The notes: generated by a model not told the origin, from the sequence alone. DNA of 58,565 nucleotides from Serratia nevei (GCF_024160145.1 NZ_JAMYWQ010000032.1:1-58565), one strand, 5' to 3'; numbered from the stretch's first letter, positions 35,335 to 45,536 are shown. Numbers and translations are program-made.

Positions 35335-37611
35335 ATCAAGATTTCGCTGGATCTGGCGATATTCGCCGTTATCTGCGGCATCCTGCCGCTGCTGGTTTTA
35401 CCGCAGTTGCCCGAGCAAGGGCTGCTGTGGCCGATGCTGTTTGTCGCCTGTTTACTGCTGCGCACCCGTTGGCCATTGTGCCGGTATTTGGCCTGTCTGG
35501 GATTGGGATTCACATGGGCGGTTTTCAACGCCGGAAGCCTGCTTGGGCAAATGGAACGCTTAAGCCGCGGGCCGGAAGTGGTGGCGGTAGTGCAGGTAAG
35601 CAGTATCGCGCTGGTGCCCGCAGTCGGTAAACAGACGCTGATGCGCATCGAGCGGATCGGCGGTCATTGGCTGGCGCCGGCGCTGGCATTCACTACGACA
35701 TGGATCCCAGGGGCGCAGCGGCTGTGTGCCGGGCAGCGTTGGCAATTGAAACTGCGTTTGCGGCCGGTGCATGGCAAACTCAATGAAGGGGGCTTCGACA
35801 GCCAACGCTGGGCGATCGCGCAGCGCCAGCCGCTAACCGGTTTGGTCAAGCAGGCACGCCTGCTGGACGGCGATTGTGGCCTGCGCCAGCGCATAATCAG
35901 CCATGCGGAAACCAACATCGGTGAATTGCGTTACAAAGCGGTGTTGCTGGCGCTGGCATTTGGTGAGCGAACCGCGCTGGAACAGGCTTTGCGCACGCTG
36001 ATGCTGAAAACCGGCATCGCCCATCTGATGGCCATCTCGGGGCTGCATGTGGCGATGGTCGCCATCTTGTTCTGGATGGTGCTGCGTGCGCTGCAGTTTT
36101 TTTTCCCCGCCCATCTGATTGGCCATCGCTTTCCGCTGGTCGCGAGTTGGGTGGCAACGCTGATCTATGTCTGGTTGGTAGGCGCCCAGCCGCCGGCGGT
36201 GCGCACCGCGTTGGCGATGACGCTGTGGATGCTGCTGCGCCTGCGCGGCGTCCATTGTTCCTCCTGGCAAGTGTGGCTGTGGTGTATCGGGCTGATTTTG
36301 CTGTGCGATCCGCTGGCGGTATTGTCAGACAGTTTCTGGCTGTCGGTGCTGGCGGTAGGCTGCCTGATCTTTTGGTTCGAATGGGCGCCGCTCAGTGAGC
36401 GGTTTCGTTCGGCCTGGTACTGGGCACCGGTGCGTTGGTTGCATATTCAACTCGGCATGACGCTGCTGCTGGTGCCGCTGCAGGCCGCGTTGTTTCTGGG
36501 CCTGACGCTAACCTCGCTGCCCGCTAATCTTTGGGCGGTGCCTATCGTCTCGTTGGTGACGGTGCCGCTGATTTTGCTGGCGGTGATCGGCGGCTTTTTC
36601 CCTTCGTTAAGTTACGGGCTTTGGTGGCTGGCGGATTTCACGTTGAGCTGGGTGTTTGTGCCGTTAAATTACCTGCAGCGCGGTTGGATGGATTTGGGCG
36701 CCGCCTCGCTGTTGGCTAGCGCAGCAGGATGGTTCATCGTCATCTGGTGGCGTTTTCATTGGTGGTGGCGCTATGCGCCGGGCCTGGCGACGATAGCGAT
36801 ATGCTGCGTGCTGTGGCGAGAAAAAGAACCGGGTTACCGCTGGCGCGTCGATATGCTCGATGTCGGGCATGGCCTGGCGGTGGTGATCGAGCAAAACGGC
36901 AAGGGGGTACTGTATGACACCGGCGATCGTTGGCCAACCGGTAGCGCTGCCGAGCGGCACATCTTACCGATGCTGAACTGGCGGGGCATCGAACTGGAGC
37001 AGATCATTATCAGCCATATTCACCTCGATCATATCGGTGGGCTGCCGACGATGCGGCGAGCGTTTCCGCAGGCTAGGGTGCGTAGCCCGATACGTGGGGC
37101 GGGGCACTTGCCCTGCGTTGCCGGTGAGCGATGGCGCTGGCAAGCGTTGCAATTTGAGGTGCTGTGGCCGCCGAAAACGCTCAGAAGGCCGGTCAATGAC
37201 GACTCCTGCGTGATCCGTATCGACGACGGGAAATACAGCCTGCTGCTCACCGGCGATGCGGAAAAGAAGGCAGAGGCGCAGCTGCTGCGATGGCGGCGCG
37301 ACCGTTTAGCGGCCACGGTGTTGCAGGTGGGGCACCATGGCAGCAGAACCTCCTCGACGCCGCCGTTTCTGCGCGCGGTGGAGCCTGAGCTGGCGCTGGC
37401 GTCAGCATCTCGTTACAGCAAATGGCGTTTGCCGGCGCGTCAAGTGGTCGCCAGATACCGGAAAAATGGCATTACATGGCGCGATACGACACGCTCCGGC
37501 CAGTTATCGGTACTTTTTTTCGACAACGGTTGGCAAATTAAAGGCTTTCGCGAACAATTAATGCCCCGTTGGTATCATCAGCGGTTTGGCGTAGAGGGTG
37601 ATAATGAGTAA
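35335..37611 (+). CDS. ycaI: ComEC/Rec2-family DNA channel protein, probable ATC start
   Basis: ComEC-family protein, 758 aa (E. coli YcaI 754). The order is N-terminal membrane segments and an OB-like domain (residues about 50-150), the competence membrane domain (IAHLMAISGLHVAMVAILFW), then a C-terminal metallo-beta-lactamase domain (YMLDVGHG-like DMLDVGHGLAVV, HIHLDHIGGLP, GHHGSRTSS). It would carry single-stranded DNA across the inner membrane. No ATG, GTG or TTG exists in frame before TTG 35407, yet coding similarity (KISLDLAIFAVICGILPLLVLPQLP) extends upstream. GGGAG at 35323-35327 is ideally placed for ATC 35335, the codon aligned with the Met of E. coli YcaI. It may be in an operon with msbA. 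Confidence 0.85.
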   Translation: MKISLDLAIFAVICGILPLLVLPQLPEQGLLWPMLFVACLLLRTRWPLCRYLACLGLGFTWAVFNAGSLLGQMERLSRGPEVVAVVQVSSIALVPAVGKQTLMRIERIGGHWLAPALAFTTTWIPGAQRLCAGQRWQLKLRLRPVHGKLNEGGFDSQRWAIAQRQPLTGLVKQARLLDGDCGLRQRIISHAETNIGELRYKAVLLALAFGERTALEQALRTLMLKTGIAHLMAISGLHVAMVAILFWMVLRALQFFFPAHLIGHRFPLVASWVATLIYVWLVGAQPPAVRTALAMTLWMLLRLRGVHCSSWQVWLWCIGLILLCDPLAVLSDSFWLSVLAVGCLIFWFEWAPLSERFRSAWYWAPVRWLHIQLGMTLLLVPLQAALFLGLTLTSLPANLWAVPIVSLVTVPLILLAVIGGFFPSLSYGLWWLADFTLSWVFVPLNYLQRGWMDLGAASLLASAAGWFIVIWWRFHWWWRYAPGLATIAICCVLWREKEPGYRWRVDMLDVGHGLAVVIEQNGKGVLYDTGDRWPTGSAAERHILPMLNWRGIELEQIIISHIHLDHIGGLPTMRRAFPQARVRSPIRGAGHLPCVAGERWRWQALQFEVLWPPKTLRRPVNDDSCVIRIDDGKYSLLLTGDAEKKAEAQLLRWRRDRLAATVLQVGHHGSRTSSTPPFLRAVEPELALASASRYSKWRLPARQVVARYRKNGITWRDTTRSGQLSVLFFDNGWQIKGFREQLMPRWYHQRFGVEGDNE

Positions 37612-37646
37612 AATAGGCCGCTATTTCTTCCGATGCTGGTATTTGC

Positions 37647-39395
37647 ATGATGAATGATAAAGATCTCTCGACCTGGCAGACATTCCGTCGACTCTGGCCG
37701 ATGATCACTCCTTTTAAGACCGGGCTGATTGTGGCCGCCATTGCGTTGATTATGAACGCAGCGGGGGACACGCTGATGCTGTCTCTGCTTAAACCGCTAT
37801 TGGACGATGGGTTTGGAAAAACCGACAGCAGCGTGCTGGTGTGGATGCCGCTGGCGATCATCGCGCTGATGCTGATGCGCGGCGTGACCAGCTTTGTTTC
37901 AAGCTACTGCATTTCCTGGGTTTCCGGCATGGTGGTGATGCAGATGCGCCGTCGCCTGTTTGGCCATATGATGAGAATGCCGGTGGCCTTCTTCGATCAG
38001 CAGTCCACCGGGACGCTGCTGTCGCGCATTACCTATGACTCCGAGCAGGTGGCGTCCTCCTCTTCCAGTGCGCTGGTAACCGTGGTGCGTGAAGGGGCTT
38101 CGATCATCGGCCTGTTCATCATGATGTTCTATTACAGCTGGCAGCTGTCGGTGATCCTGATTGTGCTGGCACCGATCGTCTCCATCGCCATTCGCCTGGT
38201 GTCCAAGCGTTTTCGCAACATCAGCAAGAATATGCAGAACGCCATGGGGCAGGTGACCACCAGCGCCGAACAGATGCTGAAAGGCCATAAAGAAGTGCTG
38301 ATCTTCGGTGGCCAGCAGGTGGAAACCGAGCGCTTTAACTCGGTCAGCAATCGCATGCGCCAACAGGGCATGAAACTGGTTTCCGCATCTTCGATTTCCG
38401 ATCCGATCATTCAGCTGATCGCTTCGCTGGCCCTGGCGTTCGTACTGTTTGCCGCCAGCTTCCCAAGCGTGATGGAAACCCTGACTGCCGGTACCATTAC
38501 CGTGGTGTTCTCGTCGATGATCGCGCTGATGCGTCCGCTGAAGTCGCTGACCAACGTCAATGCCCAGTTCCAGCGCGGGATGGCGGCGTGTCAGACGCTG
38601 TTCTCTATTCTGGATATGGAACAGGAAAAAGACACCGGCACCCGCGAAGTGAAGCGTGCGAAAGGCGACATCGAATTCCGCAACGTCACCTTCTACTACC
38701 CGGCCAAAGAAACGCCGGCGCTGCGTGATATCAACCTGAAAATCGCCGAAGGCAAGACCGTGGCGCTGGTGGGCCGCTCGGGCTCGGGTAAATCCACCAT
38801 CGCCAACCTGCTGACGCGCTTCTACGATATCCAGAAAGGCGAAATCCTGATGGATGGCCACGATCTGCGTGAATACACTCTGGCCTCATTGCGTAATCAG
38901 GTGGCCCTGGTCTCGCAAAACGTGCACCTGTTCAACGACACCATCGCCAACAACATCGCCTATGCGCGCGAGAGCGAATACAGCCGCGAGCAGATTGAGA
39001 AAGCGGCCGAAATGGCGTACGCGATGGACTTCATCAACAAGTTGGACAACGGTCTGGATACGGTGATCGGTGAAAACGGCTTGATGCTGTCCGGCGGCCA
39101 ACGTCAGCGCATCGCCATCGCGCGCGCGCTGCTGCGCGACTGCCCGATTCTGATCCTGGATGAGGCAACTTCTGCACTGGATACCGAATCCGAACGCGCC
39201 ATCCAGGCCGCGCTGGACGAGCTGCAAAAAGACCGCACTTCGCTGGTGATCGCGCACCGCCTGTCGACCATCGAGAAGGCGGACGAAATCCTGGTCGTGG
39301 AGGACGGGCGCATCGTCGAGCGTGGCGAGCACGCCGAGTTGCTGGAACGGCAGGGCGCTTATGCGCAGCTGCATCGTATGCAGTTTGGTCAATAA
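37647..39395 (+). CDS. msbA: Lipid A export ABC transporter MsbA
   Basis: Homodimeric ABC exporter, 582 aa as in E. coli, flipping lipid A-core across the inner membrane. Six membrane helices (residues about 20-310) precede the nucleotide-binding domain with Walker A GRSGSGKS (376-383), signature LSGGQRQR, and Walker [13 protein letters not shown]. It overlaps lpxK by one base (TAATG). Confidence 0.97.
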   Translation: MMNDKDLSTWQTFRRLWPMITPFKTGLIVAAIALIMNAAGDTLMLSLLKPLLDDGFGKTDSSVLVWMPLAIIALMLMRGVTSFVSSYCISWVSGMVVMQMRRRLFGHMMRMPVAFFDQQSTGTLLSRITYDSEQVASSSSSALVTVVREGASIIGLFIMMFYYSWQLSVILIVLAPIVSIAIRLVSKRFRNISKNMQNAMGQVTTSAEQMLKGHKEVLIFGGQQVETERFNSVSNRMRQQGMKLVSASSISDPIIQLIASLALAFVLFAASFPSVMETLTAGTITVVFSSMIALMRPLKSLTNVNAQFQRGMAACQTLFSILDMEQEKDTGTREVKRAKGDIEFRNVTFYYPAKETPALRDINLKIAEGKTVALVGRSGSGKSTIANLLTRFYDIQKGEILMDGHDLREYTLASLRNQVALVSQNVHLFNDTIANNIAYARESEYSREQIEKAAEMAYAMDFINKLDNGLDTVIGENGLMLSGGQRQRIAIARALLRDCPILILDEATSALDTESERAIQAALDELQKDRTSLVIAHRLSTIEKADEILVVEDGRIVERGEHAELLERQGAYAQLHRMQFGQ

Positions 39396-40375
39396 TGATT
39401 GAGCGCATCTGGTCCGGCGGGTCGCTGCTTTACCTGGCGCTGTTGCCGCTCTCCTGGCTGTATGGCCTGTTCAGTTGGCTGATCCGCCTCAGCTACCGCT
39501 GTGGTCTGCGTAAAAGCTGGCGTGCGCCGGTGCCGGTGGTGGTGGTGGGCAACCTGACCGCCGGCGGCAACGGCAAAACGCCGATGGTGATCTGGCTGGT
39601 GGAGCACTTGCAGCAGCGGGGCTATCGCGTTGGCGTGGTGTCGCGCGGCTACGGCGGCAAGTCGGCGGTCTATCCCCTGCTGCTCAATCAGGGGACCTCG
39701 ACCCGCGAGGCGGGCGATGAGCCGGTGCTGATTTATCAGCGCACCGGTGCACCCGTGGCGATCGCACCCAAGCGGGCCAAGGCGGTGCAGGCCTTGCTGC
39801 AACAGCAGCCGCTGGATGTGGTCATCACCGATGACGGTTTGCAACACTACGCTTTACAGCGTGATTTCGAACTGGTGGTGATCGACGGCGTACGTCGTTT
39901 CGGTAACGGTTGGTGGTTGCCGGCCGGGCCGATGCGCGAGCGTGCCGCGCGGCTTGGCAGCGTCGACGCGCGCGTCGCCAACGGCGGCGTGGCGCAGGCC
40001 GGAGAGATCGCCATGCGTCTGCAGGCGCGTGACGCGGTGAACCTGCTGAGCGGTGAACGCCGTCCGGCGGCAGAGCTGCCGCGCGTGGTGGCGATGGCGG
40101 GTATTGGCCATCCGCCGCGTTTTTTCGCGACGTTGGAAAAGTTGAACGTCGAGGTGGTGCAGGAAGTGGCTTTCGCCGATCATCAGGAATATCAGCAGGC
40201 GCAGCTGGCGGCGCTGGTTACCGCAGAGCAAACGCTGCTGATGACGGAGAAGGACGCGGTGAAATGCCGCGCCTTTGCTCAGCCCAATTGGTGGTATTTG
40301 CCGGTTGATGCGGTGCTACCGTCCGCTCAGGCTGAGCAACTGCTGCAGGGTATCGAATCTCTGCTGACTAAATAG
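39395..40375 (+). CDS. lpxK: Tetraacyldisaccharide 4'-kinase LpxK
   Basis: Kinase phosphorylating the 4' position of the lipid A disaccharide at the inner membrane, 326 aa. An N-terminal hydrophobic segment (residues 10-30) and the P-loop [11 protein letters not shown] (52-62) are present, followed by [11 protein letters not shown]. It is co-transcribed with msbA and converges on hglS with only two bases between stop codons. Confidence 0.96.
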   Translation: MIERIWSGGSLLYLALLPLSWLYGLFSWLIRLSYRCGLRKSWRAPVPVVVVGNLTAGGNGKTPMVIWLVEHLQQRGYRVGVVSRGYGGKSAVYPLLLNQGTSTREAGDEPVLIYQRTGAPVAIAPKRAKAVQALLQQQPLDVVITDDGLQHYALQRDFELVVIDGVRRFGNGWWLPAGPMRERAARLGSVDARVANGGVAQAGEIAMRLQARDAVNLLSGERRPAAELPRVVAMAGIGHPPRFFATLEKLNVEVVQEVAFADHQEYQQAQLAALVTAEQTLLMTEKDAVKCRAFAQPNWWYLPVDAVLPSAQAEQLLQGIESLLTK

Positions 40376-40377
40376 TT

Positions 40378-41784
40378 TCAGGAGGCCAGCGTGGCAAGCC
40401 CCAGAGCTTGCGCGCAGGCTTCCAGCGACCGTTGCTGGGTTTGCTGGTACAACGCCAGCTCGTCGATCACCTCACTGCCCAACGCTTGTTCAAATGCCGC
40501 CCGGCTGGAAGCCGCGTTGTACTGAGCGTGGCGGCGGTCACCCAGATTCGACTGGAAAATCCCCGCCGCGCTGACCGGCAGAAAATCTTCATACACCAGC
40601 GGTTGGAAGCGAACGTGTTCTTTCTCGAGCAGTTGCTCCAACGTGCTGTACTTATCCAGCGACTCTTTGGCTGCCAGGCCGCACTCGGTTGGGAAATAGC
40701 GGAACCAGGCCAGCTGCTGTTCGCGCAGCGTGGCGTAATCATCCGGAAACGCCCGGAAGTTTTCCTCCAGCAACTGATAGTAGCGTTCGGCATTCTTCTC
40801 GCTTGGCGGCGCCTGCAGCGCATCGTTGGTCGCCTGCAGCAGACGGTCGTAGAGTTCGCGTCCTTTAGGCGTCAGCGCCACGCCGCGCTGTTCGATTTCG
40901 CCGAAGCGCGCGGTATGGCGGCCGGCGACGGCGCGGCCTTCGTGTTCAACGAAATCAACGCTTTCTTCCAGCGCCTTGAAGCTGGTCTGGCGCAGCAGGA
41001 TCGCGCGACGCCGCCGGGGTGGACCTTCAATGACCGCCTTGGGCGTAATGCCACGGCCGGGCATTGCCTGTTGAACGCGATCGATATCCAGCGTGCGTGG
41101 CGTCAGGTGATTGATATGCGGCCCTTTAAACGCCACCACGTCGGCGATCAGGCGATGCTGATCGTGCAGCTGCCGATACTCTTCGGCGCTGACCGTCGCC
41201 TGATTGTGCCAGCGGAAGGTTTCCAGCGCTTGCTCGACAAATTCTTGCGCCTGCGCTTCATGTAATCCGCCTTGCGCTTCCTCTAGCGCTATCAACTCCA
41301 GCGCGCGATCGGTAAAGATGCGGCGGCGCGCCAGCAAGCGCTCGGCCAACTCACGCAGCGCGGGATCTTCTATCAACTCCAGGCGCAGCAGGGAGGTGAA
41401 CACGCGAAACGGACTGATCTGCAGCGCGTCTTCGTGTACGGCGCGAAAGGCGGTGGAGTGCACCGGCACGCCCGCAACCGACAGGTCGTAGTAACCGACC
41501 GGCGCCATGCCCATCACCCGGAACAGGCGGCGCAGAGTGGCCAGCTCATCTGCGGTGCCTACCCGGATAGCACCGTGGCGCTCCATGGCCAGGCGTTCGA
41601 TCTCGCCGGTGATTTGCAGTTGATGAGCCAGTGCGGCATCTTCGCGCAGAACCTGTCGGTTGGTTTCCGCCACCAGCTCCAGCAGATCGCCGTACAGCGG
41701 TACCTCTTTTTGGTACATGTCCGACATCGCGTGAGAGAATCTGGCGCGGATTTCATTAGGTGAAACGAACTGCTGGGCGGTCAT
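40378..41784 (-). CDS. hglS: 2-oxoadipate dioxygenase/decarboxylase (YdcJ family)
   Basis: HglS/YdcJ (DUF1338) family, 468 aa. The family is a VOC-fold Fe(II) enzyme turning 2-oxoadipate into D-2-hydroxyglutarate in lysine breakdown. ATG 41784 (MTAQQFVSPNEIRARF) was chosen because AAGGAG lies 8 bases before it; two in-frame ATG upstream are badly spaced. Conserved are VPVHSTAFR, GPHINHLTPRTLDIDRVQ and YEDFLPVSAAGIFQSNL, where the His and Glu metal ligands lie. In E. coli ydcJ is at another locus. Which lysine-catabolic genes this host has cannot be seen here. Confidence 0.9.
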   Translation of the reverse strand: MTAQQFVSPNEIRARFSHAMSDMYQKEVPLYGDLLELVAETNRQVLREDAALAHQLQITGEIERLAMERHGAIRVGTADELATLRRLFRVMGMAPVGYYDLSVAGVPVHSTAFRAVHEDALQISPFRVFTSLLRLELIEDPALRELAERLLARRRIFTDRALELIALEEAQGGLHEAQAQEFVEQALETFRWHNQATVSAEEYRQLHDQHRLIADVVAFKGPHINHLTPRTLDIDRVQQAMPGRGITPKAVIEGPPRRRRAILLRQTSFKALEESVDFVEHEGRAVAGRHTARFGEIEQRGVALTPKGRELYDRLLQATNDALQAPPSEKNAERYYQLLEENFRAFPDDYATLREQQLAWFRYFPTECGLAAKESLDKYSTLEQLLEKEHVRFQPLVYEDFLPVSAAGIFQSNLGDRRHAQYNAASSRAAFEQALGSEVIDELALYQQTQQRSLEACAQALGLATLAS

Positions 41785-42309
41785 GCGCATAGCTCCTTGA
41801 TTCAGCATAATCTGAAAATTCGTGTTTTTAGCGGCAAAAGTGCTGGCGAAAAAGCCGTCTGCCTTGTTTTCCCCTCAAGTTTAGCCATCTGATCTGGGAT
41901 TTGTTATAGAGGCGCCAAGCATATTAGAGTTTTATGCGTTAGCTCTCATTTGCAGCGCACAGACGGACAAATGATGCGCCGGCCTGGGGGCAGAGGCGGT
42001 GGATGGGCTGCGGAGAACGGTAAATTAATTCATGTGTATTCAGGGGTATAAAAATAAATTCGGCGTAATGGCGAATTTAATGCAATAAACCTCTTGTGCA
42101 TTCACCATTTTTATGAGTAAATGCAAGTCGGCCTGTGATCCAGACCTATTTATGTTCGAGTTTAGAGTTAAGCAGTTCCTCCAAAAACGTTATCATCCGA
42201 TTCCGCTTCAAAGACGAACCTTCTAAGTACCTCCCATAAGTAATGTTTCTGAAACGGCCCCAATTGCCTCTTATGGCAGGTTTTGTAAATATATTTAAAG
42301 GTAAATGTA
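41785..42309. other. Gene-free region before the cold-shock gene
   Basis: This 525-base AT-rich stretch has no open frame with coding character. It must hold the leftward hglS promoter and the rightward csp promoter and long untranslated leader. The last 200 bases are A/T-rich and pyrimidine-rich. I could not identify a cold-box with confidence. Confidence 0.5.
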
Positions 42310-42519
42310 ATGTCTAAGAAGACTGGTCAGGTTAAGTGGTTCAACGAAAGCAAAGGTTTTGGTTTCATTGAGCAGCACGACGGCGGCAAAGATGTATTCG
42401 TACACTTCTCCGCAATCATGACCGACGGTTTCAAGACCCTGGCTGAAGGCCAGCGCGTCGAGTACACCATCCAGGACAGCCCGCGCGGGCCGGCTGCCGC
42501 CAACGTAGTTGCTCTGTAA
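42310..42519 (+). CDS. cspE: Cold-shock protein, CspC/CspE type
   Basis: Single cold-shock domain, 69 aa. RNP1 (KGFGFI) and RNP2 (VFVHF) are intact, and the sequence [36 protein letters not shown] is typical of CspC/CspE nucleic-acid chaperones. It is followed by a strong terminator and a degenerate paralogue. The exact paralogue name is uncertain. Confidence 0.88.
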   Translation: MSKKTGQVKWFNESKGFGFIEQHDGGKDVFVHFSAIMTDGFKTLAEGQRVEYTIQDSPRGPAAANVVAL

Positions 42520-42607
42520 GATTACAGGGAACGCGTATAAGAGATCTTAATACAACCATGGCGGCGCTTTAGCGCTGAGTCATGCGGAAGATATTAAGTT
42601 CAACAAG

Positions 42608-42629
42608 CCCGCCTTAGTGCGGGTTTTTT
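42608..42629 (+). terminator. Rho-independent terminator of the cold-shock gene
   Basis: CCCGC/GCGGG with loop CTTAGT (42608-42623), flanked by A/T pairs, is followed by six T. Confidence 0.88.
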
Positions 42630-42740
42630 ATTTTTTGCTCACGAGAGGTTTGTTACGAAAAACTTTAGGATGGGCTGGTAGCGTCCAGACAATATAAAAA
42701 ATGACGTTGTCAAGGATGCTCAAGTAAAAGGATATAAGTT

Positions 42741-42962
42741 ATGTTTAAAAATACTGTGTTAAAAATGGGCCGCGTGAAATGGTTTAATCAGGCCGAAGGC
42801 TATGGTTTTATTTCACCGGTAGATGGCAGCGACGAAATCTATGTCAATCGCAACGCTATCGCCAACACCAAAAATAAGTCGTTGAACGAAGGTCAGAACG
42901 TTGAGTTCTCGATCTATCGCAGCTCGCATGGGCTGTCTGCGGCAGACGTTATCGCGTTCTGA
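42741..42962 (+). CDS. Degenerate cold-shock-domain protein
   Basis: Cold-shock domain of 73 aa with an 8-residue N-terminal extension. RNP1 is EGYGFI and the WFNQAEGYGFISP core is kept, but RNP2 is IYVNR in place of VFVHF, so the conserved His is Asn and a Phe is lost. This resembles divergent enterobacterial paralogues such as CspF/CspH, which are not simple cold-shock antiterminators. It has its own AAAAGGAT ribosome site and follows the terminator of the upstream gene, so it has its own promoter. Confidence 0.8.
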   Translation: MFKNTVLKMGRVKWFNQAEGYGFISPVDGSDEIYVNRNAIANTKNKSLNEGQNVEFSIYRSSHGLSAADVIAF

Positions 42963-43075
42963 TCGCACCCTCCTTCCTCGCCAGTGCCGGTGTCGCCACC
43001 CGCAAGCACTGGCGAAGATAAATCTCTCGATATCCACTATTATCAGGCCACTGCCTACTTGCCACGGATATCAGG

Positions 43076-44302
43076 ATGACCCCCCCGATGATTTCCCTTA
43101 CCGCCGCTCGCGCGCTGCACCTTGCTGCCCAGGGGCTGCTTGCTCCGCTTAAACGCCAGGCTCGGCCAGATGACGTCGTGAGTGCGATCCAGCGCATGGG
43201 GCTGTTACAAATCGATACCATTAGCGTCGTTGCCCGCAGCCCTTATCTGGTGCTGTTCAGCCGCTTGGGGGCCTATCAGCCGGAGTGGCTGGAGCAGGCG
43301 CTCGCTGGCCGCAAGCTGTTCGAGTATTGGGCGCATGAGGCTTGTTTCCTGCCGATCGAGGATTTCGGTCTGCTGCGGCATCGCATGCTGGCGCCCCATG
43401 ATATGGGCTGGAAATACTCGGCCGACTGGGTGCAGCAGCACCAGGCGGCGATGGACAGCCTGCTGCGGCACATCGAACAGCAGGGGCCGGTGCGTTCCGC
43501 CGATTTCAGCGCCGAGAAAAAGGGCAACAGCGGATGGTGGGATTGGAAACCGGAGAAACGACACCTGGAGATCCTGTTTACCGCTGGCAAGCTGATGGTG
43601 GCCGAACGCCGCAATTTCCACCGGGTTTACGATCTGACCGAACGGCTGCTGCCGGGCTGGGACGATGCGCGTCATACGTTGTCTGCGGAGCGGGCGCGCA
43701 GGCAGATGCTGCGCCGTACCTGCCGCTACCTGGGCATCTTCCGCGCCGAATGGTTGGCGGATTACTATCGGCTGAAACGCGTGGCGCCAAAAGCCTTGTT
43801 GGCAGAGCTGCAGGAGCAGGGGGCGATTACGCCGATGCAGGTAGATGGGCTGGAAGGGCAGTTCTATGTGCATGAATCACTGGCGGAACTGCTGCCGCTG
43901 GCGGCGCAGGGCAAACTCAAATCGACGGTCACCAGTCTGCTGTCACCCTTTGATCCGGTAGTTTGGGATCGTCGCCGGGCGCTGGAGCTGTTCAACTTTG
44001 ACTATCGGCTGGAGTGTTATACGCCGAAAGAAAAACGCCGCTATGGGTACTTCACTTTGCCGGTGCTGCACCGCGGTGAGCTGGTAGGGCGCATTGACGC
44101 CAAGGCGCACCGCCGCCAGGGCATATTCGAGATCATCAGCTTCCACGCGGAGCCGCAGGTGCGCTTCGGCAAACAGCGGGCGCAGGATATCCGGCAAGCC
44201 ATCGCGCGCACGGCCAAATGGCACGGTGCGCAACGCGTCGCGCTGGGCGACATTCCGGCCGCGTTGGCCGCCGAATGGGGAGCCGGCTGGGAAGTGGGAT
44301 AA
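43076..44302 (+). CDS. ycaQ: DNA interstrand-crosslink glycosylase YcaQ (AlkX)
   Basis: HTH_42-family DNA glycosylase, 408 aa, which unhooks interstrand crosslinks and N7-alkylated purines. The catalytic Q-x-D motif is Q45-I-D47 in MGLLQIDTISVVARSPYLVLFSRLG. A winged-helix region (FRAEWLADYYRLKR) and SPFDPVVWDR are conserved. ATG 43076 gives the same N-terminal length as E. coli. It is a single gene. Confidence 0.93.
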   Translation: MTPPMISLTAARALHLAAQGLLAPLKRQARPDDVVSAIQRMGLLQIDTISVVARSPYLVLFSRLGAYQPEWLEQALAGRKLFEYWAHEACFLPIEDFGLLRHRMLAPHDMGWKYSADWVQQHQAAMDSLLRHIEQQGPVRSADFSAEKKGNSGWWDWKPEKRHLEILFTAGKLMVAERRNFHRVYDLTERLLPGWDDARHTLSAERARRQMLRRTCRYLGIFRAEWLADYYRLKRVAPKALLAELQEQGAITPMQVDGLEGQFYVHESLAELLPLAAQGKLKSTVTSLLSPFDPVVWDRRRALELFNFDYRLECYTPKEKRRYGYFTLPVLHRGELVGRIDAKAHRRQGIFEIISFHAEPQVRFGKQRAQDIRQAIARTAKWHGAQRVALGDIPAALAAEWGAGWEVG

Positions 44303-44428
44303 CGAACGACGCCGTCGGTGGGGTAAAACGAAGTTCAGCGCCGCTCGTTACAAAGGGGCTCAGTGGCTGAAGTTAGCGAACAGAGCGATGATTTTATGCA
44401 GACGTTTGATCACGTATTACTGCCTTTT

Positions 44429-44444
44429 TGTGATTTGTATCACA
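44429..44444. promoter_or_regulatory. Perfect CRP-type site upstream of ycaR-kdsB
   Basis: TGTGATTTGTATCACA has both TGTGA and TCACA arms with a six-base spacer; flanking TTT and AAA extend the symmetry. It lies 127 bases after ycaQ and 155 before ycaR. A -10-like TATGCT is at 44547-44552, too far for classic activation, so the regulated promoter is not settled. Confidence 0.65.
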
Positions 44445-44598
44445 AAATTCTACGCCGGGATGCGCCGCAGTTCAAGCCGTTGTGCCGGCGCGGTGGGGAA
44501 ATATCGGCGGCTTGGCGCCGCCGATGATTAACCTGAGGCCGGGCGTTATGCTATCCTCACTGCCTTTCCCAGATGACCTATCCCCTTGCGGAGGATGC

Positions 44599-44781
44599 AT
44601 GGACCACCGTTTACTCGAAATCGTTGCCTGCCCGGTATGCAACGGCAAACTCTATTTCAATAAAGAAAACCAGGAGCTGGTGTGCAAAGCGGACGGGTTG
44701 GCTTACCCGCTGCGCGACGGCATCCCGGTGCTGTTGGAAAATGAAGCGCGTGCGCTGTCGCTGGATGAGAAACACGCATGA
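44599..44781 (+). CDS. ycaR: YcaR, Trm112-like small protein
   Basis: UPF0434/Trm112-like protein, 60 aa from ATG 44599, with GCGGAGG 4-10 bases upstream. A CPVC knuckle (C11, C14) and a later cysteine in [20 protein letters not shown] are typical. Its function is unproven in bacteria. It overlaps kdsB by four bases (ATGA), so the two are coupled, as in other enterobacteria. Confidence 0.92.
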   Translation: MDHRLLEIVACPVCNGKLYFNKENQELVCKADGLAYPLRDGIPVLLENEARALSLDEKHA

Positions 44782-45527
44782 GTTTTATCGCTATTATTCC
44801 CGCCCGCTATGCCTCAACCCGTTTGCCGGGTAAACCGCTGGCCGATATTCACGGCAAACCGATGGTGGTGCACGTGATGGAGCGCGCTCGCGAGTCCGGC
44901 GCCAGCCGCGTCATCGTGGCGACCGATCACCCTGAAGTCGCCAAAGCGGTGGAAGCCGCCGGCGGCGAAGTGTGCATGACCAGCCCGGATCATCATTCCG
45001 GCACCGAGCGTTTGGCGGAGGTGATCGCGCACTACGGCTTTGCCGACGACCAGATCATCGTTAACGTGCAGGGCGACGAGCCGCTGATCCCACCGGTTAT
45101 CGTGCGTCAGGTGGCGGAGAACCTGGCGGGCAGCCAGGCCGGCATGGCGACGCTGGCGGTGCCGATCGAGAGCGCCGAAGAGGCTTTCAACCCCAACGCG
45201 GTGAAGGTGGTGATGGATGCGCAGGGCTACGCGCTCTACTTCTCACGCGCCACCATTCCGTGGGATCGCGAGCGTTTCGCCGCGTCGAAAGAGAGCATCG
45301 GCGACAGCTTGCTGCGCCACATCGGCATCTACGCGTACCGCGCCGGCTTCGTGCGTCGCTATGTCAGCTGGGCGCCGAGCCAGCTGGAGCAGATCGAGCT
45401 GTTGGAACAGCTGCGCGTGCTGTGGTACGGTGAAAAAATCCACGTGGCGGTCGCGAAAGCGATCCCGAGCGTGGGGGTCGATACGCCGGAAGATCTCCAG
45501 CGCGTGCGCGACAGCATTCAACCCTGA
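44778..45527 (+). CDS. kdsB: CMP-Kdo synthetase
   Basis: 3-deoxy-manno-octulosonate cytidylyltransferase, 249 aa, activating Kdo for the inner core of LPS. The nucleotide-binding motif [15 protein letters not shown] at the N-terminus and VQGDEPLIP are conserved. It starts in the ycaR stop and joins msbA and lpxK as a third lipid A/LPS gene of the region. Confidence 0.97.
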   Translation: MSFIAIIPARYASTRLPGKPLADIHGKPMVVHVMERARESGASRVIVATDHPEVAKAVEAAGGEVCMTSPDHHSGTERLAEVIAHYGFADDQIIVNVQGDEPLIPPVIVRQVAENLAGSQAGMATLAVPIESAEEAFNPNAVKVVMDAQGYALYFSRATIPWDRERFAASKESIGDSLLRHIGIYAYRAGFVRRYVSWAPSQLEQIELLEQLRVLWYGEKIHVAVAKAIPSVGVDTPEDLQRVRDSIQP

Positions 45528-45536
45528 GCCTGAGTT

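Noticed and set aside
35304-35630. Small frames starting with ATG at 35321 or 35304 before comEC
   Set aside because: They are out of frame with the conserved protein and encode no recognisable product; the family sequence is in the frame starting at ATC 35335.
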